64,000 bases of DNA from Candidatus Peribacteria bacterium (lineage in GTDB: Bacteria > Patescibacteriota > Gracilibacteria > UBA1369 > UBA12463): NCBI GenBank assembly GCA_943354965.1, contig CALRDN010000006.1:16157-80156 (forward strand), given 5' to 3'. Both the position numbers and the translations under genes were made by a program. Below the pieces are notes generated by a model, which worked only from the letters and a program-made list of their open reading frames with translations, had not been told where the DNA came from and did no database searches. Within the stretch, counting starts at the first letter, position 1, and each line of letters begins with the position of its first letter. This document shows, piece by piece, positions 44,462 to 53,089 of the stretch.

Positions 44462-46282
44462 TTAATTTTTCAGTTTTTCCCGGAGCTGCGCGAGCGCCTC
44501 TATCAACTCCGATTTTTTGCCTTCTTGCTGGTAACTTTTAATAATTCTCTTCAAGGCTTCTAGCTGGACATTTTTACGATTTTGAAGCAGCTTGTCAAGA
44601 GCGGTTTGAACATCTTTTTCAAATATTTCAAGTGACACCTCGCTATACATCGCCTCCCCGTACACGCAGTAGAATGAAATTTTCGCCATGAGTTGGGGTT
44701 CAAGCTGTTCTGCGAGATGAGAAATGGTCAGATCCTGGCTCTTCATCACAACCTCACGCATAGCAACGAAAATCTCACGAAGATCATCCGGAAAGTCAGA
44801 CTCATGGAGCTCGCGGAAGAAGTCCGGAACTTTTGTAGGCGGCCCAGCAGGGTTGTCCCTTGGGGGAGCCTGCAATGCGCAGACGAGGATAAGCTCCTCG
44901 GGCCGAAGCCTACGAAGTTGATTACTGGTATTATTCGAGATGGACTCGCGCTGCTGCTCGATAGCGCGCTTGTCGAGGGGTTTGAATTTTTGCTGCTGGG
45001 CAACGCGCTTGAGTTCATCATAAATTACTACCTCCTTTACGCCGAGACGACCAGCTAATGCTCGAATAGCGATATCCTGGAGAATTTTATTCTGCACCGC
45101 ACGAATATACGAAAGTGACTCGGTCAAAATCAAAAGCGTTCGCTCGGGAGTAAGGGTAACCGCGGAAATTTCACGATCTAGATATACATCAAAAAACGGT
45201 CGAGCTCCGGCAATCGCCGCAACGAAAGGTTCCTTCGAAATCTTCAGTGTATCGGCCGGATCCTTGCCATCGGGAATCGTAACGACACGTACATTTGCCT
45301 CCACCGCCTGCAAAACGAGATACGCCCGCTTCGTCGCCTCCCATCCCGCATTATCATTATCGAAACAAAGATAAAACGTATCCGTAAGTCGCTTAAGAAT
45401 CTTGGCATGCTCGCTCGTGAGCGCCGTTCCCGATGTCGCTACCGCCTCACAAATTCCCGCTTGGTGGCAAGCAATCAAGTCCATATAACCCTCCACCATA
45501 ATGACATGATGCTCGGCGCGAATAGCATTTTTTGCCTGAAACAAGCCATAAAGAATCTCGCTTTTTTTGTAGGCAGCCGTTTCCGGAGAGTTCAAATATT
45601 TCGGCTCCATGCCTTTCTTGAGCGCACGTCCACCAAAAGCTACTACACGTCCCAACCCGTCTTGAATTGGAAACATCAGACGCATTCGGAAACGATCAAA
45701 GACATTCGTGCCATCCATGTCCTTCATGATCACAATGCCCGAAGCAATCAGATCCGTCTTGTTCACACCCTCCTGGAGAGCCGTTCGATAAAACTCATCC
45801 GGAAAGTCAGGAGAGAAGCCGACATTCCATGCTCTTATCGTCTCATCACTCATTCCCCTCCCTCGCAGATAATCCAGAACCTTCGCACCCTCCTCACTAT
45901 CCCACAAGTTATTTTTGAAAAACGTAACGGCGATATCATGCACATCCGCAAGCTTGCGAATCTCATCTTTGGTCGCACCCTGACGCTGAGTCGTGGCGTG
46001 ATACTGGGTATAGTCCAAACCAGCCTTCTCGGCCAAAGCCTTGAGCGCAGTAGGAAAATCCGCATTCTCTACCTCTTGAAAAAATTGAAAAAGATCCCCA
46101 CCCTTCTGACAACCAAAACAGTAGGCGATCTGCTTCTCCACGCTTATATAAAAACTCGGCGTCTTCTCGCTATGAAAAGGACACAAAGCCTTGAAATTAC
46201 GACCGGACTTACGTAAGACGACGTACTGACCAACGAGGTCCTCAACACTGAGTCGTTGTTTGATGTCGGCTACGAGATCCAT
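44462..46282 (-). CDS. dnaG: DNA primase
   Basis: A 606-aa replication primase. The N-terminal CHC2-type zinc finger (FKALCPFHSEKTPSFYIS, then YCFGCQKGG) is followed by the TOPRIM catalytic domain (VEGYMDLIACHQAG, CFDNDNAGWEA) and a C-terminal DnaB-interaction domain. In that last part the protein carries a Pro-rich insert (QAPPRDNPAGPPTKV) encoded by a short repeat also present in gpmI. It is followed by rpoD (30 nt) and preceded by the WecA-like gene (11 nt). Confidence 0.96.
   Translation of the reverse strand: MDLVADIKQRLSVEDLVGQYVVLRKSGRNFKALCPFHSEKTPSFYISVEKQIAYCFGCQKGGDLFQFFQEVENADFPTALKALAEKAGLDYTQYHATTQRQGATKDEIRKLADVHDIAVTFFKNNLWDSEEGAKVLDYLRGRGMSDETIRAWNVGFSPDFPDEFYRTALQEGVNKTDLIASGIVIMKDMDGTNVFDRFRMRLMFPIQDGLGRVVAFGGRALKKGMEPKYLNSPETAAYKKSEILYGLFQAKNAIRAEHHVIMVEGYMDLIACHQAGICEAVATSGTALTSEHAKILKRLTDTFYLCFDNDNAGWEATKRAYLVLQAVEANVRVVTIPDGKDPADTLKISKEPFVAAIAGARPFFDVYLDREISAVTLTPERTLLILTESLSYIRAVQNKILQDIAIRALAGRLGVKEVVIYDELKRVAQQQKFKPLDKRAIEQQRESISNNTSNQLRRLRPEELILVCALQAPPRDNPAGPPTKVPDFFRELHESDFPDDLREIFVAMREVVMKSQDLTISHLAEQLEPQLMAKISFYCVYGEAMYSEVSLEIFEKDVQTALDKLLQNRKNVQLEALKRIIKSYQQEGKKSELIEALAQLREKLKN
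44844..44866 (-). repeat. short palindromic repeat inside dnaG
   Basis: On the plus strand CCAGCAGG-GTT-GTCCCTTGGGGG, identical to the gpmI copy outside the 3-nt spacer. It encodes (on the minus strand) the Pro-rich APPRDNPAG segment in the primase C-terminal domain. No clear flanking direct repeat is seen. Confidence 0.6.
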
Positions 46283-46293
46283 GGAGGAAAGAG

Positions 46294-47364
46294 TTACACG
46301 CTACTTCGTTTGCGGCGAAAAAATAGCAGAATACTGAGCAAAATCATAGAAAAGACTATTGCGCCAATGGCAATCATCTTTTGAAATGAGGTGAGGAAGA
46401 GTGCCAATCCTCCGAAAAAGGCTGAAATCGCATACATAATAAGCACAACCTGCCGCTCGCTGTAGCCACTTTTCAGGAAACGATGATGGAGATGGTTGAG
46501 ATCCCCTTTGAAAGGTGACTGTCCGCTCAATATTCGTCGCATAATCGACCAAAGCGCATCCAGAAGAGGAAAACCAAGAACAATCAGCACCGTCGCCACC
46601 TTTCCTCCAGAAAAAATAGCCGAAACAGCCAGAAGGAAGCCAAGAAACATGCTTCCCGTATCCCCCATGAGAATTTTGGGCATAGGAAAATCAAAAACGA
46701 GGAAAGCTCCGGCAATTCCAGCCAAAATTAAACTCATATAGACGAGCTGCGTCTGATCAATCACCTGACCCGTTCGTAGACTCAGGAGACAAAGAACAAA
46801 AAAGGCGAGACACGACACTCCGCTCAAAAGCCCAGGAACTCCATCAAAAAAATTCATACTATTTACCACAAACACGATCCAGAGAATCGTGAATATCGCT
46901 CCCAAAACCAAAATCTCACTTCCAAAAAGATGGAACTGAATCTGATCCAAAAGCACAACTCCACCAAACGGATTCGTAAATGATCGGATACCTATGCCAA
47001 ATGCGACCACAATAAGACCTGCAAAAACCTGCCCCATCAAACGAAACTTCGGCGGTAGCATCCAACGATCATCAGCAAAACTCATACCGACAATGAGCGT
47101 TAGAGCCACCAAAACTCCAATAAAAGGTTTGGTAAGAGGAATAAAAAGAAAGACACAAATCAAAAAAGATACAAACATCATAATGCCTCCATAATATGGA
47201 ATAGCCTTACGCGTAAGCCCATATCGCTCCGGTCGATCCATCAGTTTCAACTTGGGGAAAAGCCACAGCGCGAGAAGCACCAACACAAACGTCAAAATAA
47301 ATGCCGTGAATCCGGCGAGCAAAAAAGATGAAGTAAGAAGAGAAGAAAAATTCATAATACGCAT
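46294..47364 (-). CDS. Polyprenyl-phosphate glycosyl-1-phosphate transferase (WecA/TagO/MraY superfamily)
   Basis: A 356-aa integral membrane enzyme with about ten helices that links a sugar-1-phosphate to a polyprenyl carrier. Conserved motifs: PYYGGIMMF, DDRWMLPPKFRLMGQ (Asp-rich loop), NSMNFFDGVPGLLSGVS, MGDTGSMFLGFLLA (catalytic Asp) and HLHHRFLKSG. The HLHHR loop and the NFFDG motif fit the WecA/TagO branch (UDP-GlcNAc) better than MraY. It probably starts cell-surface polymer synthesis. It overlaps the truB stop by one base. Confidence 0.9.
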   Translation of the reverse strand: MRIMNFSSLLTSSFLLAGFTAFILTFVLVLLALWLFPKLKLMDRPERYGLTRKAIPYYGGIMMFVSFLICVFLFIPLTKPFIGVLVALTLIVGMSFADDRWMLPPKFRLMGQVFAGLIVVAFGIGIRSFTNPFGGVVLLDQIQFHLFGSEILVLGAIFTILWIVFVVNSMNFFDGVPGLLSGVSCLAFFVLCLLSLRTGQVIDQTQLVYMSLILAGIAGAFLVFDFPMPKILMGDTGSMFLGFLLAVSAIFSGGKVATVLIVLGFPLLDALWSIMRRILSGQSPFKGDLNHLHHRFLKSGYSERQVVLIMYAISAFFGGLALFLTSFQKMIAIGAIVFSMILLSILLFFRRKRSSV

Positions 47365-48278
47365 TAAATCCGATGAAGTAACTTCCTGAACTTTAGCGCA
47401 TTATTACGGGAAACTTCAAGTACTCCTACACACTGAGAATCCAAAAAAGCTGCGTACACATCCTGCGCAAGATCAATATCAGACGGGAGAGCAATCTCCA
47501 ATCCATTCGAAAGTCGTCTGTGCTCGTCTTGTGAAATATCGATTCGCACAAGCTCCGAAACGCCCGCCTCAAGCGGAAGGAGGAAGGCGGTGACATTCGC
47601 CTCCAGCTGCGAAAGTTCCTCAGCCGTATGCGCATCAGCAACGGAAAAAGGCCCAATCGACTCACGTCTCAAACTTCCCACAAAAGCACCAACTCCAAGT
47701 AGCGACCCAAGAGTATCAATCAAGCTTCGCACATAGGTTCCCGAACCAACCGAGCACTCAAAGGTAAAGTTCGGAGGATCAAAACTCGGAATATCAAAAG
47801 AAAAAACTTCTGTCGCACGTGGCTTCATAATCACCTCTTCCCCTCGCCGCGCCCTATAATGGGCAGAAACTCCTTCGATTTTGATAGCGGAATATTTTGG
47901 TGGAATCTGAGAAATCTTCCCCAGTAAATTTTGATATATCGTTTTTTCGATACGCTCTCGACTCACCTTCTCCCGCACCGTTTCATCATTACACTGCTGC
48001 ACAATCGTCCCCTCCCTATCCAGCGTATCTGAGACAGATCCAAACACACCATCACCGGTATAAACTTTCGGAGAGGCAGGGAGAAACTCGAGCAACTTAA
48101 GTGCCTCACCAAAAGCGACAATAAGCAGTCCCGTCGCAAACGGATCCAGTGTTCCACTATGTCCGACTTTTTTTGTTTCAAATAATCTCCTACATGAAGC
48201 AACCACATCAAAAGACGTAATACCGTGTGGCTTGTCTACGAGGAGAAATCCACTGACGTTGGAATCTATACGGGTCAT
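47364..48278 (-). CDS. truB: tRNA pseudouridine-55 synthase
   Basis: A 304-aa enzyme isomerising U55 in the tRNA T loop. GFLLVDKPHGITSFDVV and GHSGTLDPFATGLLIVAFG hold the catalytic Asp (TLDP) and AIKIEGVSAHYRARRGEEV and SVGSGTYVRSLIDTLG are further TruB motifs. A C-terminal PUA-like part is present. Its start overlaps the upstream fusion gene's stop as ATGA (48275-48278), so the two are translationally coupled, echoing the common truB-ribF neighbourhood. Confidence 0.95.
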   Translation of the reverse strand: MTRIDSNVSGFLLVDKPHGITSFDVVASCRRLFETKKVGHSGTLDPFATGLLIVAFGEALKLLEFLPASPKVYTGDGVFGSVSDTLDREGTIVQQCNDETVREKVSRERIEKTIYQNLLGKISQIPPKYSAIKIEGVSAHYRARRGEEVIMKPRATEVFSFDIPSFDPPNFTFECSVGSGTYVRSLIDTLGSLLGVGAFVGSLRRESIGPFSVADAHTAEELSQLEANVTAFLLPLEAGVSELVRIDISQDEHRRLSNGLEIALPSDIDLAQDVYAAFLDSQCVGVLEVSRNNALKFRKLLHRI

Positions 48279-50002
48279 AGAGTCTCATGAAGAATATTTC
48301 TCACCACCTCTCGGTCATCCCAAACACGACGCTGTCCATAGATCATCTGAACTGGTTCGGCACCTTTGCCTGCGATTAACACAATATCGCCCTTCTCGGC
48401 CACAAATAACGCCGTTCTGATCGCTTCCCTTCGTGAAGGAATCTTCCAATATTTATCTCCCTCGTCGCGCGTAATACCCTCGGCAACCATCGTAATAATT
48501 TCCCACTCATCTTCTTCGTAAGGATCATCACTCGTGAGAATAATGACATTCGCATATTGATCCAGAAGTTTCCCGATTATTGGACGCTTCGCCTTGTCTC
48601 TTCCGCCACCGGTTGCACCAAAAACGACAATTAATTTCGAACCGATTGATTTCGTAATCTCGGAGTACATCGTGAGCACGCCATGAATGGCATCAATATT
48701 GTGAGCATAATCCACAACCACATGAAATGGCTGACCTTCTTGAACAAGTTCATACCTTCCGGGAACGGGTTCCGTCTGAGCAAAAACGTCCTTAACAACA
48801 TCCAGGGAAATCTTCTCACTCAGGGCAACGCATGCTACAGAGAGCGCATTATACACATTGGGAACACCCGGTAAGTTCATATGGAGATCAATCTCGCCCG
48901 CAGGAGTATGAAGGGTAAAATCCGTTCCTTCTGCGCCTAATGTGATATTACTCGCAAAACACGTACCGTCTTTCAAGCCATAGGTCATTTTTTCCTCGGA
49001 AGAAATTACATCAAAGAAAGGGAAACTAGCATCATCAGCATTCAAGATAGAGATACGTTTCGTATGAGATTTTCGTGAACCGGTGAGAAGATTTTTAAAC
49101 AAAAGCGTCTTCGCCTCCCGGTACTCCTCGAATCCTCCATGATACTCGATATGATCACCGGTAACGTTCGTAAGTAGCACGGTATCGAAATCGACACCCC
49201 ATGTTCGTGACTGCACGAGTGCGTGAGAAGTAACCTCCAATACAGCATGGGTACATCCTGTATCTACCATCCGTTTCAGAAATTTCTGAATGAAAAAAGG
49301 GCTCTGTGTAGACATTTTCGTCGCATTCATCCACGTCTCGTCACCCAGACGGAAGTTCACGGTTGAGGTCATCCCCACTTTTTTCCCACTCGCTACGAGC
49401 ACGTTCGTAATCAGATTCACTACGGTCGTCTTGCCATTTGTTCCGGTCACACCGATCACGCGAAGTTTACGTGCAGGAAATCCATAATAGTACGCGGCAA
49501 TCATCGCCTTTAACTTGTGATACGTCAGAAGAATAGGTGAGTTCGATCCCAAGATGAGTGAGCGAAGTGAAGTAGACTTTTTCTTGAGCTGAACCGGCAA
49601 CTCCCCTTTTCCTGTTTTTTGGAAAAAGTTTTCCTGGGCAAAAACCTTGTCGCGATTCATCTGGGCGACCAGACTCTCCGGACCGTCGAACTTATGTATT
49701 CCACGAATAAAACCCTTCGTCGCAATTTCAAGCTCCTCCGGAGCTCCCTCGATAGGATAGCTCAAGAAATGAATCTCGCAGTAAATTTTCTCAACATCAA
49801 ACGTAGGCTTGGGACCGTAATGCATGAGCGCGGGCGTCCAAGGTAGCAGCTGCGCATATTCAGAATCCACCGCCCGCGCCTCAACCGCATACACCCCAAA
49901 CTCCATTCCCACACCCAAATTCAACGCCTTCACATTCACGGTAGGAAAACCAATCTTGTGGCCGATTCCCATCCCGGAGATAACAGTACTTGTAAATATC
50001 AT
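48275..50002 (-). CDS. murE: Riboflavin kinase domain fused to Mur ligase (MurE type)
   Basis: A 575-aa two-domain protein. Residues 1-130 match the flavokinase half of RibF: GMGIGHKIGFPTVNV (substrate motif G-F-P-T-x-N), FGVYAVEA, HYGPKPTF, the catalytic Glu in YCEIHFL and FIRGIHKFDGPESLVAQMNR. The FAD-synthetase half of RibF is missing. Residues ~170-575 are MurE: GTNGKTT at 187-193 (Lys191), VLEVTSHALVQSR, DYAHNIDAIHGVL, GATGGGRDKAKRPIIG. The amino-acid-selecting motif, DNPR in meso-diaminopimelate ligases, is DDPY at 492-495, so lysine or another residue may be added. truB overlaps downstream. Coupling of FMN and peptidoglycan synthesis is inference. Confidence 0.9.
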   Translation of the reverse strand: MIFTSTVISGMGIGHKIGFPTVNVKALNLGVGMEFGVYAVEARAVDSEYAQLLPWTPALMHYGPKPTFDVEKIYCEIHFLSYPIEGAPEELEIATKGFIRGIHKFDGPESLVAQMNRDKVFAQENFFQKTGKGELPVQLKKKSTSLRSLILGSNSPILLTYHKLKAMIAAYYYGFPARKLRVIGVTGTNGKTTVVNLITNVLVASGKKVGMTSTVNFRLGDETWMNATKMSTQSPFFIQKFLKRMVDTGCTHAVLEVTSHALVQSRTWGVDFDTVLLTNVTGDHIEYHGGFEEYREAKTLLFKNLLTGSRKSHTKRISILNADDASFPFFDVISSEEKMTYGLKDGTCFASNITLGAEGTDFTLHTPAGEIDLHMNLPGVPNVYNALSVACVALSEKISLDVVKDVFAQTEPVPGRYELVQEGQPFHVVVDYAHNIDAIHGVLTMYSEITKSIGSKLIVVFGATGGGRDKAKRPIIGKLLDQYANVIILTSDDPYEEDEWEIITMVAEGITRDEGDKYWKIPSRREAIRTALFVAEKGDIVLIAGKGAEPVQMIYGQRRVWDDREVVRNILHETL

Positions 50003-50011
50003 AAACAGAGA

Positions 50012-51490
50012 TTAAACCAACTTTTGCAAAGACGCCAACGCTCCAACAATCATCCAGAATTCCAAAGCTAAATCATTCTTCCACATCGGCGTATCAACCA
50101 TTCCATGTAACAAAATAGCTACCAACATCGTTAAACATACTAGCGCCATTCGCTTCACGCCATCGTGTTTTGGCATACGAATTACCTGCAAAAATAGCAG
50201 TACCAAAAGCCAAACAAACCCTACCAATCCGACCAAGCCGGACGACAACCAGAACATCAAGAAAATATTATGCGGATGCAACATTGTTTTTTCATATGGC
50301 TCACGACCCAAAATTTTCGTAGCCTCATTACCATACAACCTCTCAAACTGACCCGCCCCAACCCCTAAGAAGAAATTCTTCCCAATCAAATCCCCCGCCA
50401 CCGTCCACACCTGCAACCTCACCGACGAAGACGATCTACCGGCGACATTGAACATTTGATTGAACTTTCCCCTGTCTCCAGTCACAAAAAATATTCCTCC
50501 CACCACCGCCAATCCGACGAAAACGACCGAACACCACAGCAGCGCCTTGCGGAATGGAACCTTCCAATACGAGAAAAAGAAGTGATAAATGCCATACCCG
50601 AATAATGCCCCAAAAAGACCAAGGAAAGCCCCAAACGACCGAGTAAGATACATGGCAAAAAGCAACATACCGGCGAAAAATCCATATCGAACCAGTGTCG
50701 AAACAGAAAGTGAATCCTCTACATGGAAGAGCTTCCGGAAGAGTCCAACCAATCCATCATACTCACGCGGAACACTCAAAATATGCCACAATCTCACCAA
50801 TACAAAAACCGCTGCCGGCATAATATACAGCGCCAAGTAGTTCGCCGATTCAAAAGGTCCGGAAACCCGTCCATCGGGTGTCACGGTGAAATGAAATACA
50901 AACTGCAGAATCCCCCACAGACTCAAGAAAACCGCCGAAATCGTATACCACTCGAAACACCTCCGTATCGCCTTCAACCCTGGCAACACATGCTGCATCA
51001 AATAGAAATACATCAACGGCGCGATGAACCAACCCTTCAGAATTCCGAGCAACATTGTACGGTCCATCCCCGCCAACGATGACTCCTCAAAAAGAGAAGA
51101 AACTAACGGCAACAATAATCCAATCAAAATCAAAGTAATCGGCGTCCACAGTGACCGCCTCCAATCCCCACTCGGAGAAAACCGCCTACACATGCTATAA
51201 AACTGCTTACTCACATTACTCATAAATCCTTCCCGAGATCGATTCCACGCCAACAAACTCCTCAAGATATATATAAAGAAACTCACATAAATCATCCACT
51301 CTATCAACGTAAACGGCACACCATACACCGTGAACTTCACCGGTCCGAAATAAAACGGAAAAAAAGCTGATAACAAAATTACCGAAACAGCAGGCCATCC
51401 CCACGAAACGATTCCCCACAGAAATAATATAATCCCCGGAATCAGGAGTTGATGAAGAAGCGAAAATGACCAGAAGGACAACATAGGCAA
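50012..51490 (-). CDS. O-antigen ligase/polymerase-like membrane protein
   Basis: A 492-aa protein with about twelve hydrophobic segments. The large extracytoplasmic loop carries FFLGVGAGQFERLYGNEATK and MLHPHNIFLMFWLSSGLVGL, the RxxxW/HPHN-type signature of the WaaL/Wzy family, where the conserved Arg and His act in glycan transfer from a polyprenyl carrier. It would follow the WecA-like step in surface polysaccharide or glycoprotein synthesis. It lies 9 nt before the RFK-MurE gene. Substrate unknown. Confidence 0.87.
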   Translation of the reverse strand: MPMLSFWSFSLLHQLLIPGIILFLWGIVSWGWPAVSVILLSAFFPFYFGPVKFTVYGVPFTLIEWMIYVSFFIYILRSLLAWNRSREGFMSNVSKQFYSMCRRFSPSGDWRRSLWTPITLILIGLLLPLVSSLFEESSLAGMDRTMLLGILKGWFIAPLMYFYLMQHVLPGLKAIRRCFEWYTISAVFLSLWGILQFVFHFTVTPDGRVSGPFESANYLALYIMPAAVFVLVRLWHILSVPREYDGLVGLFRKLFHVEDSLSVSTLVRYGFFAGMLLFAMYLTRSFGAFLGLFGALFGYGIYHFFFSYWKVPFRKALLWCSVVFVGLAVVGGIFFVTGDRGKFNQMFNVAGRSSSSVRLQVWTVAGDLIGKNFFLGVGAGQFERLYGNEATKILGREPYEKTMLHPHNIFLMFWLSSGLVGLVGFVWLLVLLFLQVIRMPKHDGVKRMALVCLTMLVAILLHGMVDTPMWKNDLALEFWMIVGALASLQKLV

Positions 51491-51502
51491 TATCCTAAAA
51501 AA

Positions 51503-52093
51503 CTACCACTTTTTGCTCTCAAACTTCTCAACCTCGATCACGCCATAGGTATCATCTTTTCTCCTATACGCCACGGAAATAAGCCCAGTATCTTTGTTAT
51601 TAAAGATGAAGAAGTCATGACCAATCAGCTCCAGCTGCTCAATCGCCTCATCCTCATGCATACTCTGAAGATCACTCAACTTCTTACGCTTCATAATCTT
51701 CGTCACAACGAGCGGCGCCTCATTCTGCGCATGGGTAAGCTGTTCCAACGTCGACTCCGGAATCCACTCTCCGCCCTGCCCTCGTCGGTGATGCTTCGCC
51801 TTGTATCGCTCTACCTGCTTCTGCAATTTCGCCTCAACCAAATCAATTGCCTCCTCTACCGTCACACCACTTTCCTCCGCACGCAAAATCGAGGGATGCA
51901 CAAAGAGGGTTACCTGGACGAGAAAGAGCTTCCCCGAGTGCTTCAACTTGTTATGTCGAACATCCACTCGCACAGAGCTCGACTCCTCAATCAGCTCATG
52001 CGCATACTTCTCAAGATGAAGAATCTTCTTGGTAATATATTCACGCTCCTGATCCATCAAATTGACACCTTCACAAAAAAGTTGTAATTGCAT
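51503..52093 (-). CDS. hpf: Long-form ribosome hibernation promoting factor
   Basis: A 196-aa protein. The N-terminal ~100 residues are the HPF/YfiA domain that binds the 30S decoding site (VEEAIDLVEAKLQKQVERYK, AKHHRR). After a linker, the C-terminal domain (MHEDEAIEQLELIGHDFFIF, NKDTGLISVAYRRKDDTYG) is the dimerisation domain of long HPF, which forms 100S ribosomes. This is the form usual in bacteria without RMF. It lies between tpiA and the O-antigen-ligase-like gene. Confidence 0.94.
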   Translation of the reverse strand: MQLQLFCEGVNLMDQEREYITKKILHLEKYAHELIEESSSVRVDVRHNKLKHSGKLFLVQVTLFVHPSILRAEESGVTVEEAIDLVEAKLQKQVERYKAKHHRRGQGGEWIPESTLEQLTHAQNEAPLVVTKIMKRKKLSDLQSMHEDEAIEQLELIGHDFFIFNNKDTGLISVAYRRKDDTYGVIEVEKFESKKW

Positions 52094-52117
52094 AAAAAGA
52101 ATAGGTAAAAATAAAAA

Positions 52118-52777
52118 CTAAGAAAGTCCGTCAACCAGATTATACAGCACTTTTTCCGGCTCCGGCGAAAGAACCACACCGGAAGCCAAAAGGACCCCTT
52201 GCGCCCCAAGGCTCAGCGCCACCCTCACATCATTTTCATTTTTTACACCCGCCCCCACAAGAAGCGGAATAGACCCAGCAATCCCAACAACACTACGAAT
52301 CACATCAGGCTGTGCACTCGACACCGACACGTTCCCTCCAATCAACTCCGGCGGCTCATAGGCAATCGCATCTGGTCCATATCCCACAATCTCCGCTACC
52401 TTCTCGGGACTTTCCGCGCACACAATCGTATATAACCCAACTTCTCTACACGCCCGAATCGTCTGCTCCAATACCTCGGACGATAATTTTCTCTCCGCAT
52501 GATTCAATAACGTCCCATACAATCCCGCCTTCTTCGCGGCAATAGCCGGCACATGTCCCGTCCTACCACCAAAATCCACCGGATCCACATGCTGTGCAAA
52601 CACCGGTCCGCTAAACTCACCCAAAACCGCCCCCACATCCAACATATTCACCGCAACGCCAATCGACGCCCCAGTCCCGCCCAAAACCGTACCATGCAGC
52701 CTCGCCAGCACCACCGCCGCCGGCCCCGTCGCCGCCTCATACGCCTTAAAATTGACAATAATCGCAGGTAATTTCAC
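52118..52777 (-). CDS. tpiA: Triosephosphate isomerase, archaeal type
   Basis: A 219-aa TIM barrel, shorter than typical bacterial TpiA (~250 aa). IIVNFKAYE carries Lys11, LLNHAER His93 and AYEPPELIGG Glu141, the catalytic triad. AQHVDPVDFGGRTGHVPAIA, VGLYTIVCAESPEKV and SIPLLVGAGVKNENDV match the compact archaeal enzymes rather than the bacterial W-G-x-G-x-S type. The Ala/Gly-rich sequence is G-rich on the coding strand. It interconverts DHAP and GAP in glycolysis with gpmI and pyk. It heads the long minus-strand run ending at 41645. Confidence 0.92.
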   Translation of the reverse strand: MKLPAIIVNFKAYEAATGPAAVVLARLHGTVLGGTGASIGVAVNMLDVGAVLGEFSGPVFAQHVDPVDFGGRTGHVPAIAAKKAGLYGTLLNHAERKLSSEVLEQTIRACREVGLYTIVCAESPEKVAEIVGYGPDAIAYEPPELIGGNVSVSSAQPDVIRSVVGIAGSIPLLVGAGVKNENDVRVALSLGAQGVLLASGVVLSPEPEKVLYNLVDGLS

Positions 52778-52882
52778 GAGCCCAGTTTAGAGGAAAACAG
52801 GAAGGGTGGGAAGGTGAAAAGAAAGAGAGGGTATTTGGATTGTCTAATATGAAGTAACGAGTATCATAGCCAAGTCAGCTTA

Positions 52883-52900
52883 GAAGTTCGTATAGAAACC
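52883..52900 (+). repeat. 18-bp repeat, copy 1
   Basis: GAAGTTCGTATAGAAACC, identical to 63833-63850. After it both copies reach TTAGAT (52907-52912 here, 63853-63858 there), with a 6-nt versus 2-nt spacer. Confidence 0.8.
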
Positions 52901-52942
52901 GGCTAATTAGATTACACATTTATTTCGGAATTTAAACCTTCA

Positions 52943-53064
52943 GCTAACAGCGGATGAGCAGTTCCGTTCCTTATTCCATTCATCACAGTACCCATATTTG
53001 TCATCGGTAATCACTTCGTGCAATTATACCTCTGACAAACATCCCGCATTCGCAAACGTTAGGC
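52943..53064 (+). other. attC-like imperfect inverted repeat
   Basis: Outer arms GCTAAC (52943-52948) and GTTAGGC (53058-53064, a GTTRRRY core) pair over TAAC/GTTA; inner arms GCGGATG (52950-52956) and CATTCGC (53047-53053) pair over 7 bp with one G-U. The total of 122 nt is within the integron attC range. The left arm deviates from RYYYAAC at one position and the spacers are unequal. The next gene starts 25 nt further on, as in cassettes. Confidence 0.4.
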
Positions 53065-53089
53065 GAAATATCATTCAGCATTTAATCAT

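Larger units (their letters stand above)
52778..53089. other. 312-bp non-coding stretch with cassette-junction-like motifs
   Basis: No gene is seen. It contains (a) an 18-bp string, GAAGTTCGTATAGAAACC, at 52883-52900 that recurs at 63833-63850, flanked by TAGCC/GGCTA; (b) the attC-like inverted repeat at 52943-53064. The tpiA start is at its left edge. Confidence 0.6.

Noticed and set aside
45407..46216. 269-codon open frame antisense to dnaG
   Set aside because: It is a shadow of the primase reading frame with no conserved motif or promoter.
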